Shown here in pieces: positions 9,636 to 19,958 of a DNA stretch of 34,387 nucleotides. The notes under the pieces are model-generated. The model saw only the letters and a list, made by a program, of their open reading frames with translations, searched no databases and was not told the DNA's origin. Source of the stretch: Zygnema cylindricum (Eukaryota > Streptophyta > Zygnematophyceae > Zygnematales > Zygnemataceae); assembly GCA_037447655.1 (NCBI GenBank), contig JBBHKE010002263.1, positions 1 to 34,387 of the forward strand, given 5' to 3'. Numbering within the stretch: position 1 is the first letter of the stretch; every line of letters begins with the position of its first letter. The translations under genes and the position numbers were made by a program.

Positions 9636-10815
9636 TGAAACTCTAAGACCTCCATTGGCTCTCAGAGTAGGCAGATCCAAAAATAAGCTAATCTAGGTAG
9701 TGTTGACTCCAACTTGATATAAACCCAAATGACTGGCCCCTTGACAGTCAAAACTCCAATACAGCTTCACCCCTGTGAAATAACACTTTCTGTGTGCTCA
9801 GTTCCACCACAGAATGCAAAGTTAGAATATGAGATTTGGACACATTCACCCACTTTGACTTTCCCTTAGAAATGCAGCCACCCTGGCAGACAAATTCTCT
9901 GACCGACTACACCCCTGTGTAGCATGGACTCCCTTGAGTTTGCAGCAAAAAGAATCCCAGAAAATGGTCAAGTAAATTGATAGTTATGGCTGGCCAAAGT
10001 TTGCAATTTATACAAGGTGCTCTCTGGGAGACGCAGCTACCTACCCAAAATTTTCTAAGTCCTATCTCTCCTCTAAGACTCTATCTATTGAGGAACGACA
10101 CCAATCCCTTTATTGTGCTGTACAAAAAAGTACATCTGCCGGTGTACTTTTTGTATGACCAAAGTATGGCATGGCCAAAATGTCGACGCATGTCATATCC
10201 GTAATTGTTCCCGGCAATCTCCGAAGTTGCCGCGATTCCAATGTTATTACGCCACGTGTCACTTGAGGTGGCGATGACCGTAAAACGCCAAAAGTACTTA
10301 TTCCGTGATCGCGGCGCCTATCGTGGCCGTCCGATCAAAACCGGTTATGAACTAGCCGTTGAAAATAGAAGCGCGGTATTTGTTTTGCCATCGAAACAAA
10401 TGCGCGGTATCCGTTTCATAGATAAAACCGTACTCCGTACTACCTAAACCTATATCCATGTTCTACGGATCTATTTCTCGTTAAATGAACTAGTCTACGT
10501 GTTACTATTTAATTTTTTGTCAAACCCTACATATACTAACACTCTTCCTAGACTTAACGGCTAGAGCTAAACGACTACTAAGACTGACGGCACGTACCCG
10601 GATCAAACCTTGCGTTCGTCAATCTTTTTATGAACCTTCTTAATTTTTACTACCTGTCTCTCTTGGGGATCTCAGGCAGCCATGACACTATCTCCCTATC
10701 AAGCCTTTAGTGACTACAACAAGTATGGGGGCTTAGATAAGGGAGTCAGAGGCAGACTGCCTCTGCTTCTTTTTTCTATCCTAATACACACCTAGAAAAT
10801 ACTCAAATATCAACA
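9636..10815 (-). repeat. 5' LTR of element B
   Basis: In element sense it starts TGTTGATATTTGAG and ends AGAGTTTCA, with proper TG...CA termini. It aligns with 6622-7798 over its whole length and with 3939-4982 inverted. The last 20 bases contain an ATG in frame with gag. A 70-80 codon open frame on the opposite strand is shared by both B LTRs and is explained by LTR identity. Confidence 0.85.
10586..10620 (-). repeat. B-box-like hairpin in 5' LTR of B
   Basis: Third copy of the LTR hairpin. In element sense the outer TGACG/CGTCA arms enclose GGTTTGATCC. It differs from the copy at 7569-7604 by a few bases. Confidence 0.4.
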
Positions 10816-10820
10816 GTTTT
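10816..10820. repeat. right target-site duplication of element B
   Basis: GTTTT follows the outer end of the 5' LTR and matches 6617-6621. Confidence 0.75.
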
Positions 10821-11691
10821 CTCTTCTTTCTTCCTACCGGACTAACTCACTCAGAACACCTAGCAAACTTAAACAAATATAAATTTGAAAAAAAAAAAAC
10901 CCTTAAGATATATAGATATGTATATATATATATATAAATATATATTAGGTTGCACGAATTATCACATAAAATTACCATTGCTTTAAAGTCGGGTAGATCG
11001 TGGCATTGTGCTGATACGCGTGCCCTAACAGACTACTAACTAAGTTGGTAATTGAGTTGTGGTGTCTGCTCGACAATTTGGAAGTGGAGTTAGTGGAGCA
11101 GATCCGTTTTGTTTAGAGCTCTGCGAAACTCCGGCTGTAGCGAACAACCGTAGTTCACCCTTGGCAATCACCAGGTTGTTAAGAGTGATTTGTAAGTATT
11201 ACTATGCATTGCGGGTGCAGGCACGTGTCAAGATAGTTTGTCGATCGTTTCGAGGGTACGTGATTCGATTGGGTTCAATCGGACCCAATTGTATTAAGCA
11301 TCTGCATTGTTCCACGCTTTCCACACTTGCCATCTCACCGTGAGTGGCCTTGTGTTTTTCCGTTTGTATGTTTGGCGAGGAATTTTTTGGTTAGACCTGG
11401 CCGTTGGTGGCCTTGTATAGAACTATTTTCTGCCCGTGGAGCTTTAGATCTGTACCTCCGGGTACTTGTTTAGCAATTTCCTGTTTTTATAGATCTGGCC
11501 CTTTGGCCTTGCCCACTCGTTTGCAAGGTAGAGGTTTCGGTAAAAGCGGCCTCTTGACTAGATTTGGCCATCGTGGCCTTGTTAGAGACTGTTTGAGATT
11601 GTTGCCTATGTATGTGGTATGGTTTAGCATTTGTTGCACCTCGTATAGGGCGTATCCATTAGCGGATTAGTTCGTTATCTCAGTCATTTTT
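10821..11691 (+). other. leader region upstream of Gypsy-like relic
   Basis: The region begins with AT-rich DNA including a short TA tract at about 10920-10945, then becomes GC-richer. Three or four imperfect copies of a GGCC-NTNG-TGGCCTTGT motif occur at about 11344, 11397-11416, 11492-11511 and 11561-11581. This may be the untranslated leader or LTR end of the downstream element. I could not find a matching second LTR. Confidence 0.35.
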
Positions 11692-12840
11692 ATGCCCACC
11701 GATTGGGAGAATCTTGACCACTCATACGGATCTACACGTAGTGGTGGAACTTTCCGTTCATCATATTTCGATCAATCAAATTTATCAAATTCAGTTCCTT
11801 TGACGTTAAGTCCTTTAATCGAATCTAGAGCGTCTTCTACTCGTTCAGATTTAACCACTCTCTCATCTTTGTCATCCATTCTTTCCACGCTATCTGTGGA
11901 AGAGGTTGATAACGAAAGGGAATCCGATTCAGATTTTCTTTCTTTTTGGTCTCCGTTAGCACCGATTCAGGCTTTGAATTTGACTAGCCTCGTCTCTTTT
12001 GATGGCCTCCACATCGGAGGGCACTCCTAGTAAACTTCAATTCTGCTTTTCCGGAATGAAGGATGATATGAGTTTATCTAATTTTCGAATGTTATTCGAC
12101 ACTGAAATGCGAGACCTAGCTTTCCGTTATCAAGATAGATTCGACATGCGTGTCGCTTTCTCCCTTCTCGGACGTTACCTTCGCAGGACAACCGTTACTT
12201 TATATTCCCGCAAGTATGACAGCATACTTGCGATGACTCAATATTCTCTACAGTTTGCTGGTACACCTGAGGTCATAGATCAAGCAGAAATTCCTTATCA
12301 AGCTGTTATTCTCGAGGTCTTAGATGCTTTTGGAAATGTTCTTTACCCGGCTGTGGTGGAGGTTCCCCACCAATATGCTGTTGCAGCCCGAGCCGCCGTC
12401 CCGGCACGACCCAGGATGACTATCCCGATACGAGACCCTCTCACCATAATGTTTAATTTGTTACAAGAGGAGTATAGTATGCAAAACCCTGACCAACTTA
12501 ATGAATTAATAAATTTTGAGCATAAACCGGGCGAAATTGCCCCCGATTTACGAGCCCGCATGAAGACCTTGCGGAAAGCGTTGCCCGATTTGATATCAGA
12601 TGCCGAAGCTGTCCAGAAGTTTGTTGGACAGTTTCCTTTCCAGTGAAAGAAATTTATTCAAAGCCATTTAACCGAAACATACGGTCTCAAATTTACGTTC
12701 GACCAGGCAGCTCAATACGCCGTAGAATACGAGATGATAAATTGTTGGTGGGAGGCCCACAATCGACCAAAAGCCCTCAAAAAAAACCCAACCCGTTCAA
12801 TTCCCCAAATCCTTGAAACTTGGGCCCAAATAGTCGGCCA
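11692..12840 (+). pseudogene. gag-like region of Gypsy-like retrotransposon
   Basis: A Ser/Thr-rich frame (11692-12030) overlaps a second frame (11999-12646) offset by one base, which encodes a mainly helical gag-like domain. That frame continues past a TGA at 12644 (probably an old Trp codon) to about 12840, with further gag-like sequence such as QSHLTETYGLKFTFDQA. A frame change near 12820-12840 then leads into the zinc-knuckle region. Position upstream of knuckles and protease is the main reason for calling it gag. I do not recognise the domain family itself. Stops and shifts show that it is dead. Confidence 0.6.
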
Positions 12841-14472
12841 CAAAGGGTCCCAGCCATGGGGACCCCACTAAATCAACCACCCAATCGGATTTTTTTCCGA
12901 TGTGGTAAGACCGGGCATGATGCTCGGATGTGCCCGGATAAATCTGCGACCTGTACACACTGCAAACAGACCAGCCACTTTGTGTATCGTTGTCACATCA
13001 AAAACCCTGAATTTTCATATCAAAATCAGATTCGAAAGGATGGCATACCGGCTAGATCTGCCAAAGTAGTCCAACCAGCTAAAGAGCTAGAAAAAAATTC
13101 TCCACCTAAAGTGTCTCGGAGAGGAAAAGAAAGAGAGGAAATGCAAACTCAAATGGTCGCTATGATCAAAGACCAGTTTGAAGCCCTTATGGCTCAAATG
13201 AAGCCGCCGACTCACCTAACTGGTATGGCTCGTACAGTTGTCCACCTTCCCACGCTAGCTAGACGAGTTTTACGAGATTCAACCATTCAAAAGCGGGCAA
13301 CCACGTTTGACAAAGGGACAATTGACCACAATCGCGAGGGTAAACTGTCTAGCACACGTCTACCATTATCATTTTCCAAAGAAACCGCAACCACTTTCCC
13401 CGAAACAGCTTCCACCATCACGGCGGAAGCACTCACTATTCTTGACCGCTCTATTCAAGACAACCATAAGGTTAAGGAAATATTATGTATTTTGTCTATT
13501 TTAATTTCCGATTCACCCAACCTAAAAACTACGGTCACATCTATCCCGTTTGCAACATTACAGGCTTTACAATTTAACCGTAATCTTGACGCTCTTAAGC
13601 ATATCTCTACCGACGAGCGTGGTTAACTTGACCCACACATCAGTTTCTTAGATAAGGGGAAGGGTGCATTTTCAGTAAATGGTGTCATACCGTCATTACC
13701 ACTTATGGACACCGGCGCAAAACCAGTTATTTTGGAGTCATCTTTTGCACTGAAACTAGGTCTGACAGCTGATAAACTTCAGTCCACCACCAAATGTTTA
13801 CTCACGTCAGCGGGAACTACTGAACCAGTTTTGGGCATTACAAAAAGTCCACTGTGTTTTAGGTTTCAAAACGGTACAGAATCTGATTTTGCGGAAGTTC
13901 GTGCTCACGCATTGGTCACCAAATGTAGTGATTACGAGTGTTTTGTGGGGCAAGATGTGATTTTCAGAGTAGGAGGCGACGTTGATATGTACGATCATAC
14001 TTTTTCTTACCGTCCCACCAATTATCCGGAAAAGAAAATTTGTCTCCCGCTAATTTCAGCACGACAACCCATTCAGGTTATGGCTCACGCAAACCAATCT
14101 GTCCCTGCTTATTCCAGAAATTCGGTGGGATTTGAAATTTTTCATTCTCTTTCCGCAGAGGAAATTCTGCCCGACAGTCCTTCTTTGCCTGAACTTTTCG
14201 ATAATCCAGGTTTTATTATTGATTCTCGCGAGTTTGATCACATCTACAAACACACCCTTCAGATTCCTTTATCGCGGGTTCCACCTCTTCCTCTTATTTT
14301 TGTAGATCCTTCTGGTTTTCTTCCCATTAATTGGAAACCAATTCAGGTCAAACCTCATCAAGATGGTCTAGTCATTTTAGACCTATTTGCAGGCATAGGT
14401 ACCTCTCTACTCTCATGCCTTTGCAACACATTACTTATCAAGCAGTTCTACACAGTTGACACTGACCTTTAA
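12820..14472 (+). pseudogene. zinc knuckle - retropepsin - C5 methyltransferase relic
   Basis: A single frame is broken only by TAA at 13624. Two knuckles come first. One is damaged (FFRCGKTGHDARMC, first Cys replaced by Phe) and one is intact (CTHCKQTSHFVYRC). A lysine- and threonine-rich stretch follows, then a retropepsin-like site LPLMDTGAKPVI at about 13696-13731. About 200 residues without a family I recognise come next. Then comes LVILDLFAGIGT (DLFAGIG at 14380-14400), the classic AdoMet-binding motif I of cytosine-C5 DNA methyltransferases, followed by YTVDTD where motif II with its acidic residue is expected. The frame stops at 14470. Gag-pro fused to a methyltransferase matches published retrotransposon-borne DNMTs of charophytes and dinoflagellates. 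No reverse transcriptase remains. Confidence 0.65.
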
Positions 14473-14567
14473 ATACGATTTCTTTTGACTATCTTAAGGC
14501 GTATTTTGATGGCAAGCAGAGTGAGAATAGACTAAAAAACAAATCGAGAATCCATGGCGGAAAGTTT
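14368..14567 (+). pseudogene. DNA cytosine methyltransferase N-terminal fragment
   Basis: This is the methyltransferase part of the preceding relic. Motif I and the motif II-like VDTD are in one frame to 14472. A one-base shift reopens a 32-codon stretch (14472-14567, NTISFDYLKAYFDG...) that could be the continuation of the domain. The catalytic motif IV (PC) and later motifs are absent, because the copy is cut off and repeat DNA begins. The assignment rests mainly on DLFAGIG and its spacing to VDTD. Confidence 0.5.
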
Positions 14568-14574
14568 TAGAATT

Positions 14575-14874
14575 TGTGACGTCGACGCTGTCATGATTTG
14601 AGCGTGACGTCAAAATGTCACAAACCTTAAACATCTACAATGTCACAAGTAGCTAGACGCATAACAACCGTTGCTATTTTGTAAACGTCATCAATTGTCG
14701 TGAGTTTTGTAGTCGTCTACAACCGTCACAAATTACACCCACGTCTACATCCGTCACATTCTAAAGTAATGATTTCGTTTATTTACATTAGGAATGCTTT
14801 GAAAGTTGTACGGAGAATCTTCGATAAAAACAAAATTACAAGACTAAAGTTTTGGCTACATGGGAAATCGCCCT
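14575..14874 (+). mobile_element. decayed third copy of the 838/1945 TIR family
   Basis: Positions 14793-14874 align with the right end of the element at 838-1638 (TTTGAAAGTTGTAC, then AATCTTCGATAAAAA, ending CCCT), and similarity continues weakly to the left. The terminal repeat is mutated and no left end or target duplication is clear. Positions 14571-14630 hold an inverted TTTGTGAC / GTCACAAA pair. Confidence 0.5.
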
Positions 14875-15085
14875 GAATTTCGGTCACATGTGAACATACC
14901 CTTGCTATATTGTTTGCCAGTTAAAACAATATTTTCCGTATACGTATTCCCAATTCTCAATTTGGAGACAATCGTTAACTGAGAATTTTGGCGCTCAATC
15001 GTAACCGTCAGATTAATAACTCGACAAGTATGCACGGTGGCGAGTACTACGGTATCTCGCACTTTCCAATTAACAACACATTGCC

Positions 15086-15874
15086 GATAAGGTAGCCGCC
15101 GCTGAATTCAATGATCTACTTTAGGCGCTCCCTACGGCTGAAGCGCGAAGCCGACTTTGATCGTGCTCGAGGCCTGGGGCTGGAGCTTGGCTTATTGCTA
15201 CACCAATTTTCACTTCGCTCCGTTTATCTTCTCCTCAATTTTCTGCTGCGCTTCGCTTACGACTCGGCTTGCCGCACCCTTCCCTTTTAGGCAAGCCCCG
15301 TTGCATTTGTGGTCAATCGATAGACGAGCAAGGGGTACATTTGCTACGTTGCTCACACGGTAGGGAGCGAACAACAGCACACGACATTGTACGGGATGCT
15401 ATCGCTGCCATGAGTTCTGAAGCAGGGTACACAGTCAAGCGCGATGTGTCGCACATACTACCACCACGTTCTCAATCTAGAGGTACACTGGAACCTCGTG
15501 TGGATCTAGTTTTTCTACATGGCGCGGCGAGAACCTTGGGGGATGTAGTCCTCACAGACCCTACAGGATCCCATGTTTCCTAGCGCGCGGCATTACATAC
15601 TGGTGTTGCAGCTTGGGATGCAGCGGCTTCAAAAGAACGTGACTACGCGCACCGAGACCCAGCTGATAGTTTCACACCATTTGCTTTGGAGATATTTGGG
15701 ACCTTGGACCCGTCATTCGACAACTTTTTGCGCGACTGCGCTCGAAGATCTTTCGAAGTTAGAGGGCCAGGTAGCCCTTCTCCAGCTCTCATGTCGGCTT
15801 TCTACGCCAACGCATCTCTGTCGCCCTTCAACGTTCCCAAGCTTCAGCCATTATCCGACAGCGCACGGTGGTGA
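15086..15874 (+). pseudogene. non-LTR retrotransposon ORF, C-terminal part
   Basis: A frame of 263 codons is broken only by TAG at 15122, TGA at 15158 and TAG at 15581. GAGAWLIATPIF and FSAALRLRLGLP are followed by a knuckle-like C-x-CG-x3-D-x2-G-x-H-x3-C segment (15302 onward; CICGQSIDEQGVHLLRC). Then come R-x3-HD-x2-RD and a block with RVDLVF, GDVVLTDP, K-x3-Y and FTPFALEIFG. This is the arrangement of restriction-like (PD-D/E-x-K type) endonuclease domains at the C-terminus of certain eukaryotic reverse-transcriptase elements. The reverse transcriptase itself is missing upstream, so this is a 5'-truncated copy, as is usual for LINEs. Confidence 0.65.
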
Positions 15875-16196
15875 ATGATGGTCGAGGACTGCGAGACTTA
15901 CCGCCGCGCCACCCGGCGCATATAGACGATATCTATAGTTTTGATCTTTAGATAGGTATAGTTTGAGGGTTCAGCGTCTAGGTTAGTTTGTAGTGTTTCC
16001 ATAGTTTGGTTTTGTTGTACTTGCTTTTTTTCATTCCTTTTAGGTTTTTCACACATTTTTGTTGTGTTTTTAGTCCTTTAGGATTTTGGTCTTTAACCTT
16101 TGTTGGTCATCAATACTTTTTAGTGACAATCATGTTTTGTACTTTGATGGTATTACCATCGCGTTCTTGGAAATAAAATCTTTCTTCTTTCGGAAT
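15875..16196 (+). other. 3' untranslated tail of non-LTR element
   Basis: T-rich sequence follows the stop codon and holds AATAAA at 16172-16177, followed by a short TTTCTTCTTTC tail. This fits the 3' end of the retroposed transcript. Target duplications could not be defined. Confidence 0.45.
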
Positions 16197-18148
16197 TTTG
16201 ATTGGAGCAGATAGTTTACGCGTGACGCTTCACGTTTTGAGAGGCGCTACATGGATTTTTTCTTCGTCTGTGGATGGTTGGTACGACCCCCTGGGAGGGA
16301 AACCCGGGTGCGGGAATTTTCAGCGAAGCCCCTCGCGTAAACCGATTTCTGTACATTTTTGTTGTCGCTTTGGGTTGATGTCTATATGGGAAGGAAGCAC
16401 CGTGAACTCTACGTTTTTCGTTGTTGACTGTCACGCAAACCAAACGGGCACCTAGTTTTGCAGGGCGGTTTCCAGCTAGAGAGTGAATTCGAACACAGGT
16501 GTAAACAAACAGTGAAAAGCAAGCGATTCAAAACAAAATTAAAAGAAAAAGAAAATGTTTTAATTATAGTTTATTTATATTTCAACGTTTTAAAAAAGTA
16601 CAAAGTCTTCTATTTATTGTCCATTTATGTGGAATTTAAAATCCATACACCATATTGAAAGAGGAATGACATTTTTTTAATTTAGAGCATTCATATCACC
16701 TTGAAAGCTTATTTTTAATAATTGTCGTGGCACATTTCTCATGACCTCCTATACGAAGCACTTTGTTTTCTTTGTTAATGTTTTAGCGCACATGAAAATT
16801 GAGTTTCCATTTAAGGAAACAACACTTTTAACATTAACTTTCCCGAAATATGATAAACATTACTTGTTTCTAGATCTAAGATTGAAATAAAGTAGACGAC
16901 ATCATTCCCTTTCCAACCTAATATTTTAGTGATAGACAAAAATTAAATAAATGAACGAACATAAACTATTTATATCAAGATATGGACATTGAGGTATATA
17001 ACAACGATATAGTTGTTCTCCACCGTAACAAAGTACGTTTATATGCGTTAACCATATAAAATACTTATGCATTTCATGTGCATAACTTTAGATGTTCAAA
17101 TAAGCTTCACCAAATATTATAATATTTGTTCTATTAACGATGTTATTGAATATGCCCTTGGTGATACTAGTTATTTTAACAACAATGAATACAAGCCCTC
17201 CAAGAATGTTGACAGCGTATCATGAAACACGGTGAAAATTTAAACTATTACCATGTATTGACAGTATTAACTTAAAAATGCTTAATCGTAAAGGGACGCA
17301 TCATAAATGGTTCAGCGGTTGTAGATACAATGGATTCTTAATTATAATATATAAAACAATCAATTTGAATTGGATTCTAGTTTTATGTTAGTGATGTTAG
17401 GCGTTAAACTTACGATGATCCACCAACATCAACTTCCACTGTGTTCACTCCATTTATTTATGAACATACATTTACCTCTTTTCTCATGCTTTATTCCTTT
17501 CTTATAGAGTTGTAAACCCCAATCTCTCTATGCTACAACTTTTATTTACGTACACCACTTGTCCTCAACATCATCACTAGTTGAGCACATATCTTCATTT
17601 CATCATGTTCATTCCATTTTCTTGATGTCATGGGTTTAGTCCCATGGACGACCACAAGTTATCATTTTTTTAGACCATTAGTCCATTTATTTATTTGTTA
17701 CGGCTTTACGAAGAAAGTTTTTTTTTCCCGAGGTAAAAAACCAAGTTTGGACATCGCGTGCCCAAACACAAACCATGAGATTTTGTTTTGAACAAGGAAA
17801 GGGCGTGACGCAGTAAACAATGCCGCTTCTTCCAAAATTTCATGTTACGCGGTGAATATCGGTGTTTTTTTGGTCTCCGGGGTTTGGACGTCCGTGACCT
17901 CCGCATGAACATCCACCTAATCCCACCACGACCCAAAATATCCCCGCGCCTTACCCTAAAAACATAGATGTCTGATGCGCATAAAACGCACGCATGAAAC
18001 GCTAAAAAAATAACAAATATGCGCATGAAACAAAATTCAAAACATGTTGACTGACTTTGTCTTTATAATAAAAGAAAAAATATGAAAACATCTAATAACA
18101 TAATGGAAAAGAGGCATAAAAAAGGTACTACTACAACATAAATTCTTA
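16197..18148. other. AT-rich intergenic region, no gene recognised
   Basis: Nearly 2 kb of AT-rich DNA. Small open frames at 16198-16455 (+) and 17706-18026 (-) show no family features, and I regard them as chance. No RNA gene or clear repeat boundary was seen. Confidence 0.4.
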
Positions 18149-18835
18149 GGGTGAAGTTCCATTCGACGAAAAGTGGGGTTGTTTACAAAATTTTGGACCT
18201 CTCCGTACTACACCGTACCTCTTATTTTGTTTCTTTCGGGAAAACAACATTACAGAGAATCTTGCCGATATACTCCAATATGGGAGTTAACAATGGCCGT
18301 TGGATATTTTTTTGCGAAGAATTCGCTTTGAAAGTTTATATGGTGGTGTACCTCGCGAGGTACATCGCCAATTACAAAAATATTGAGCCGCGACACGCTG
18401 GATAATGAGCATACGTGTCAATATGGCATCCAACGGAAATCCAAAAAATTTGCACACGATACACGCATTAAAATATCCAAAAGAAAATACAAACGAAAAG
18501 TCCTAACGCACTTTCGTCACGCTATTTCTATTAGCGCCCATTCGTCACACTATTTCAGGCAACGCAAGAAATGAGGTGGTATTTGACAAGGCGTCTGCAA
18601 AGAGTACAAAACTTGTGTTGCACGATGACCTGGTACGCACGTACATAGTACTCAAATGGAGATTTTTGGTCGGTGTGAAAATCATTGACGATTTTCAATA
18701 TCAAATATATAGTTACGTGGCGCCACTCTTTTGCTAACACGTGGATTACAGACTGCGCAATGGAACTTCGTTCAAAGTGTAGCATCCCGTAATGTTAGCC
18801 GTACGATTACAGAATGTCGTAATGGAACTTCACCC
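18149..18835 (+). mobile_element. TIR element with TTA target duplication (second family)
   Basis: Terminal repeats begin GGGTGAAGTTCCATT and close with the near-exact inverse. They are flanked by TTA at 18146-18148 and 18836-18838. The 687-bp interior has no transposase. It contains the palindrome GTACCTCGCGAGGTAC at 18348-18363. A second, imperfect copy of the right terminal repeat occurs about 75 bp inside the element (around 18739-18772). Confidence 0.8.
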
Positions 18836-18851
18836 TTATTGGGAATTATCT

Positions 18852-19410
18852 TACAAGATCCGTGAAAACGCAAACACATCCCATTGCTGTTAGTGTGAAA
18901 AGTAGTGTTGTGTATCAGTAAGAAACTTTTCGGCAAAACTGGAATGCACGAATTGTGTCAGTTCGTACTAAAACCAATCATTTTTTTGTACAGACGTACA
19001 ATGTAAGTGTCAGGTAATTGCGTCGACAAGGGAAATTGAGTGCGTCGCCACGGAAAAGCATATTCAGATTTGACTCCCAGTCATAAAGACGAAGGAAAAT
19101 CACGGAAACCTGTTCTCACATGTTCAAGCGCCGAATATGTGATCACAGACTATGAGTATAAAGGCGTCGACACTGAGTGCGTCGCCACGAAAAAGTGCAC
19201 TCAGATTTGATTCCCCAGTCATATAGACGAGGGAGAATCGCGAGAACCTGTTCTCACATGCTCAAGCGTTGAATATGTGAACAAAGACTATCGCGGCTAC
19301 ATCCAAATTAGTGTTAGGTGTATAAATTAGCGTTAGTTTTTGACATTTTGTTGGCGTTAGGCCCTTGAACCCAAAATAATATTTAGCTCTAAAAGTGATT
19401 CACGGTGTAC
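18852..19410 (+). repeat. dispersed TIR-like repeat, upstream copy
   Basis: The right end (GATTCACGGTGTAC) matches inverted ends seen in glycerol kinase introns 5 and 7, and the left end is less certain (TCCGTGAA at about 18859). Inside, two tandem ~137-bp units (19019-19155 and 19156-19290) share GAGTGCGTCGCCACG and CCTGTTCTCACATG. The intron 7 copy (26509-27031) has one such unit in inverse orientation. ACACTAATTTGG is shared by all three copies. Confidence 0.6.
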
Positions 19411-19484
19411 GTTCAACCCTGTATTTTAATATTTACGTACATTACATTCGTACACTTATTACGTACGAAAAGTGTACGCATTTT

Positions 19485-19896
19485 ACGAAAGTTTCAAAAT
19501 CTATGAAAAAGAACGAAAATTCGTAAAAATGTCAAAATCTGTACGGATGGGACATCAATGCCTAAAAACTACAGTAATACAGTAAGGGTATCGAACAAGC
19601 CCCCATACAAGTGTGGGACCTTCGGCACCTCGCGGCACCTCGCGCCGACATTCGGCACCTCTTGGGATCGGGTACGAGAAATAGGGTTTTGGGTTGTTTT
19701 TTTAATTAAAAAAAAACAAAAACAGAAAAAATAAACCCTAAACGAGCGGTCGCGGACGTCTTCGGCACCCCGGAGGGCCAAAAAGTTGCAAGATTCACGA
19801 AAGTTTCAAAATCTATGAAAAAGAACGAAAATTCGTAAAAATGTCAAAATCTGTACGGATGGGACATCAATGCCTAAAAACTACAGTAATACAGTA
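19485..19896 (+). repeat. 100-bp identical direct repeats around 212-bp insert
   Basis: Positions 19485-19584 and 19797-19896 are identical by eye over 100 bases (starting ACGAAAGTTTCAAAATC). The 212 bp between them contain the CGGCACC-rich dispersed repeat also found at 3076-3157. This may be a recent 312-bp tandem duplication or a small element with terminal direct repeats. Confidence 0.8.
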
Positions 19897-19904
19897 CAGT
19901 ATGG

Positions 19905-19953
19905 TACAATGTACAATGTAAAATGTTCAATGTACAATGTACAATGTACAAGG
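19905..19953 (+). repeat. 7-bp tandem array (TACAATG)7
   Basis: Seven units of TACAATG, some with one mismatch, lie about 410 bp upstream of the glycerol kinase start codon. Confidence 0.85.
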
Positions 19954-19958
19954 AACAT

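Larger units (their letters stand above)
6622..10815 (-). mobile_element. full-length non-autonomous Copia-type retrotransposon B
   Basis: This 4,194-bp element lies on the minus strand. It consists of a 5' LTR (9636-10815), primer-binding site (9623-9635), gag-protease relic (about 9631-7914), purine tract (7799-7811) and 3' LTR (6622-7798), flanked by GTTTT duplications. The two LTRs are similar along their full length (roughly nine in ten bases by eye), so insertion is old but recognisable. The internal region of about 1.8 kb has no integrase or reverse transcriptase. The layout fits the TR-GAG class of plant non-autonomous LTR elements, which rely on enzymes supplied elsewhere. It lies tail-to-tail with element A. 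Confidence 0.85.

Noticed and set aside
10821-10930. Possible 3' LTR of element A split off by insertion of element B
   Set aside because: The sequence to the right of B's target duplication shows no similarity to LTR A, so nesting of B inside A is not supported.
13807-14253. Minus-strand frames opposite the protease/methyltransferase relic
   Set aside because: They are short shadows of the plus-strand coding relic, without features of their own.
17706-18026. 106-codon minus-strand frame with a hydrophobic start resembling a signal peptide
   Set aside because: The rest is basic and low in complexity, with no family match, no neighbouring gene signals and AT-rich context. A chance frame is more likely.
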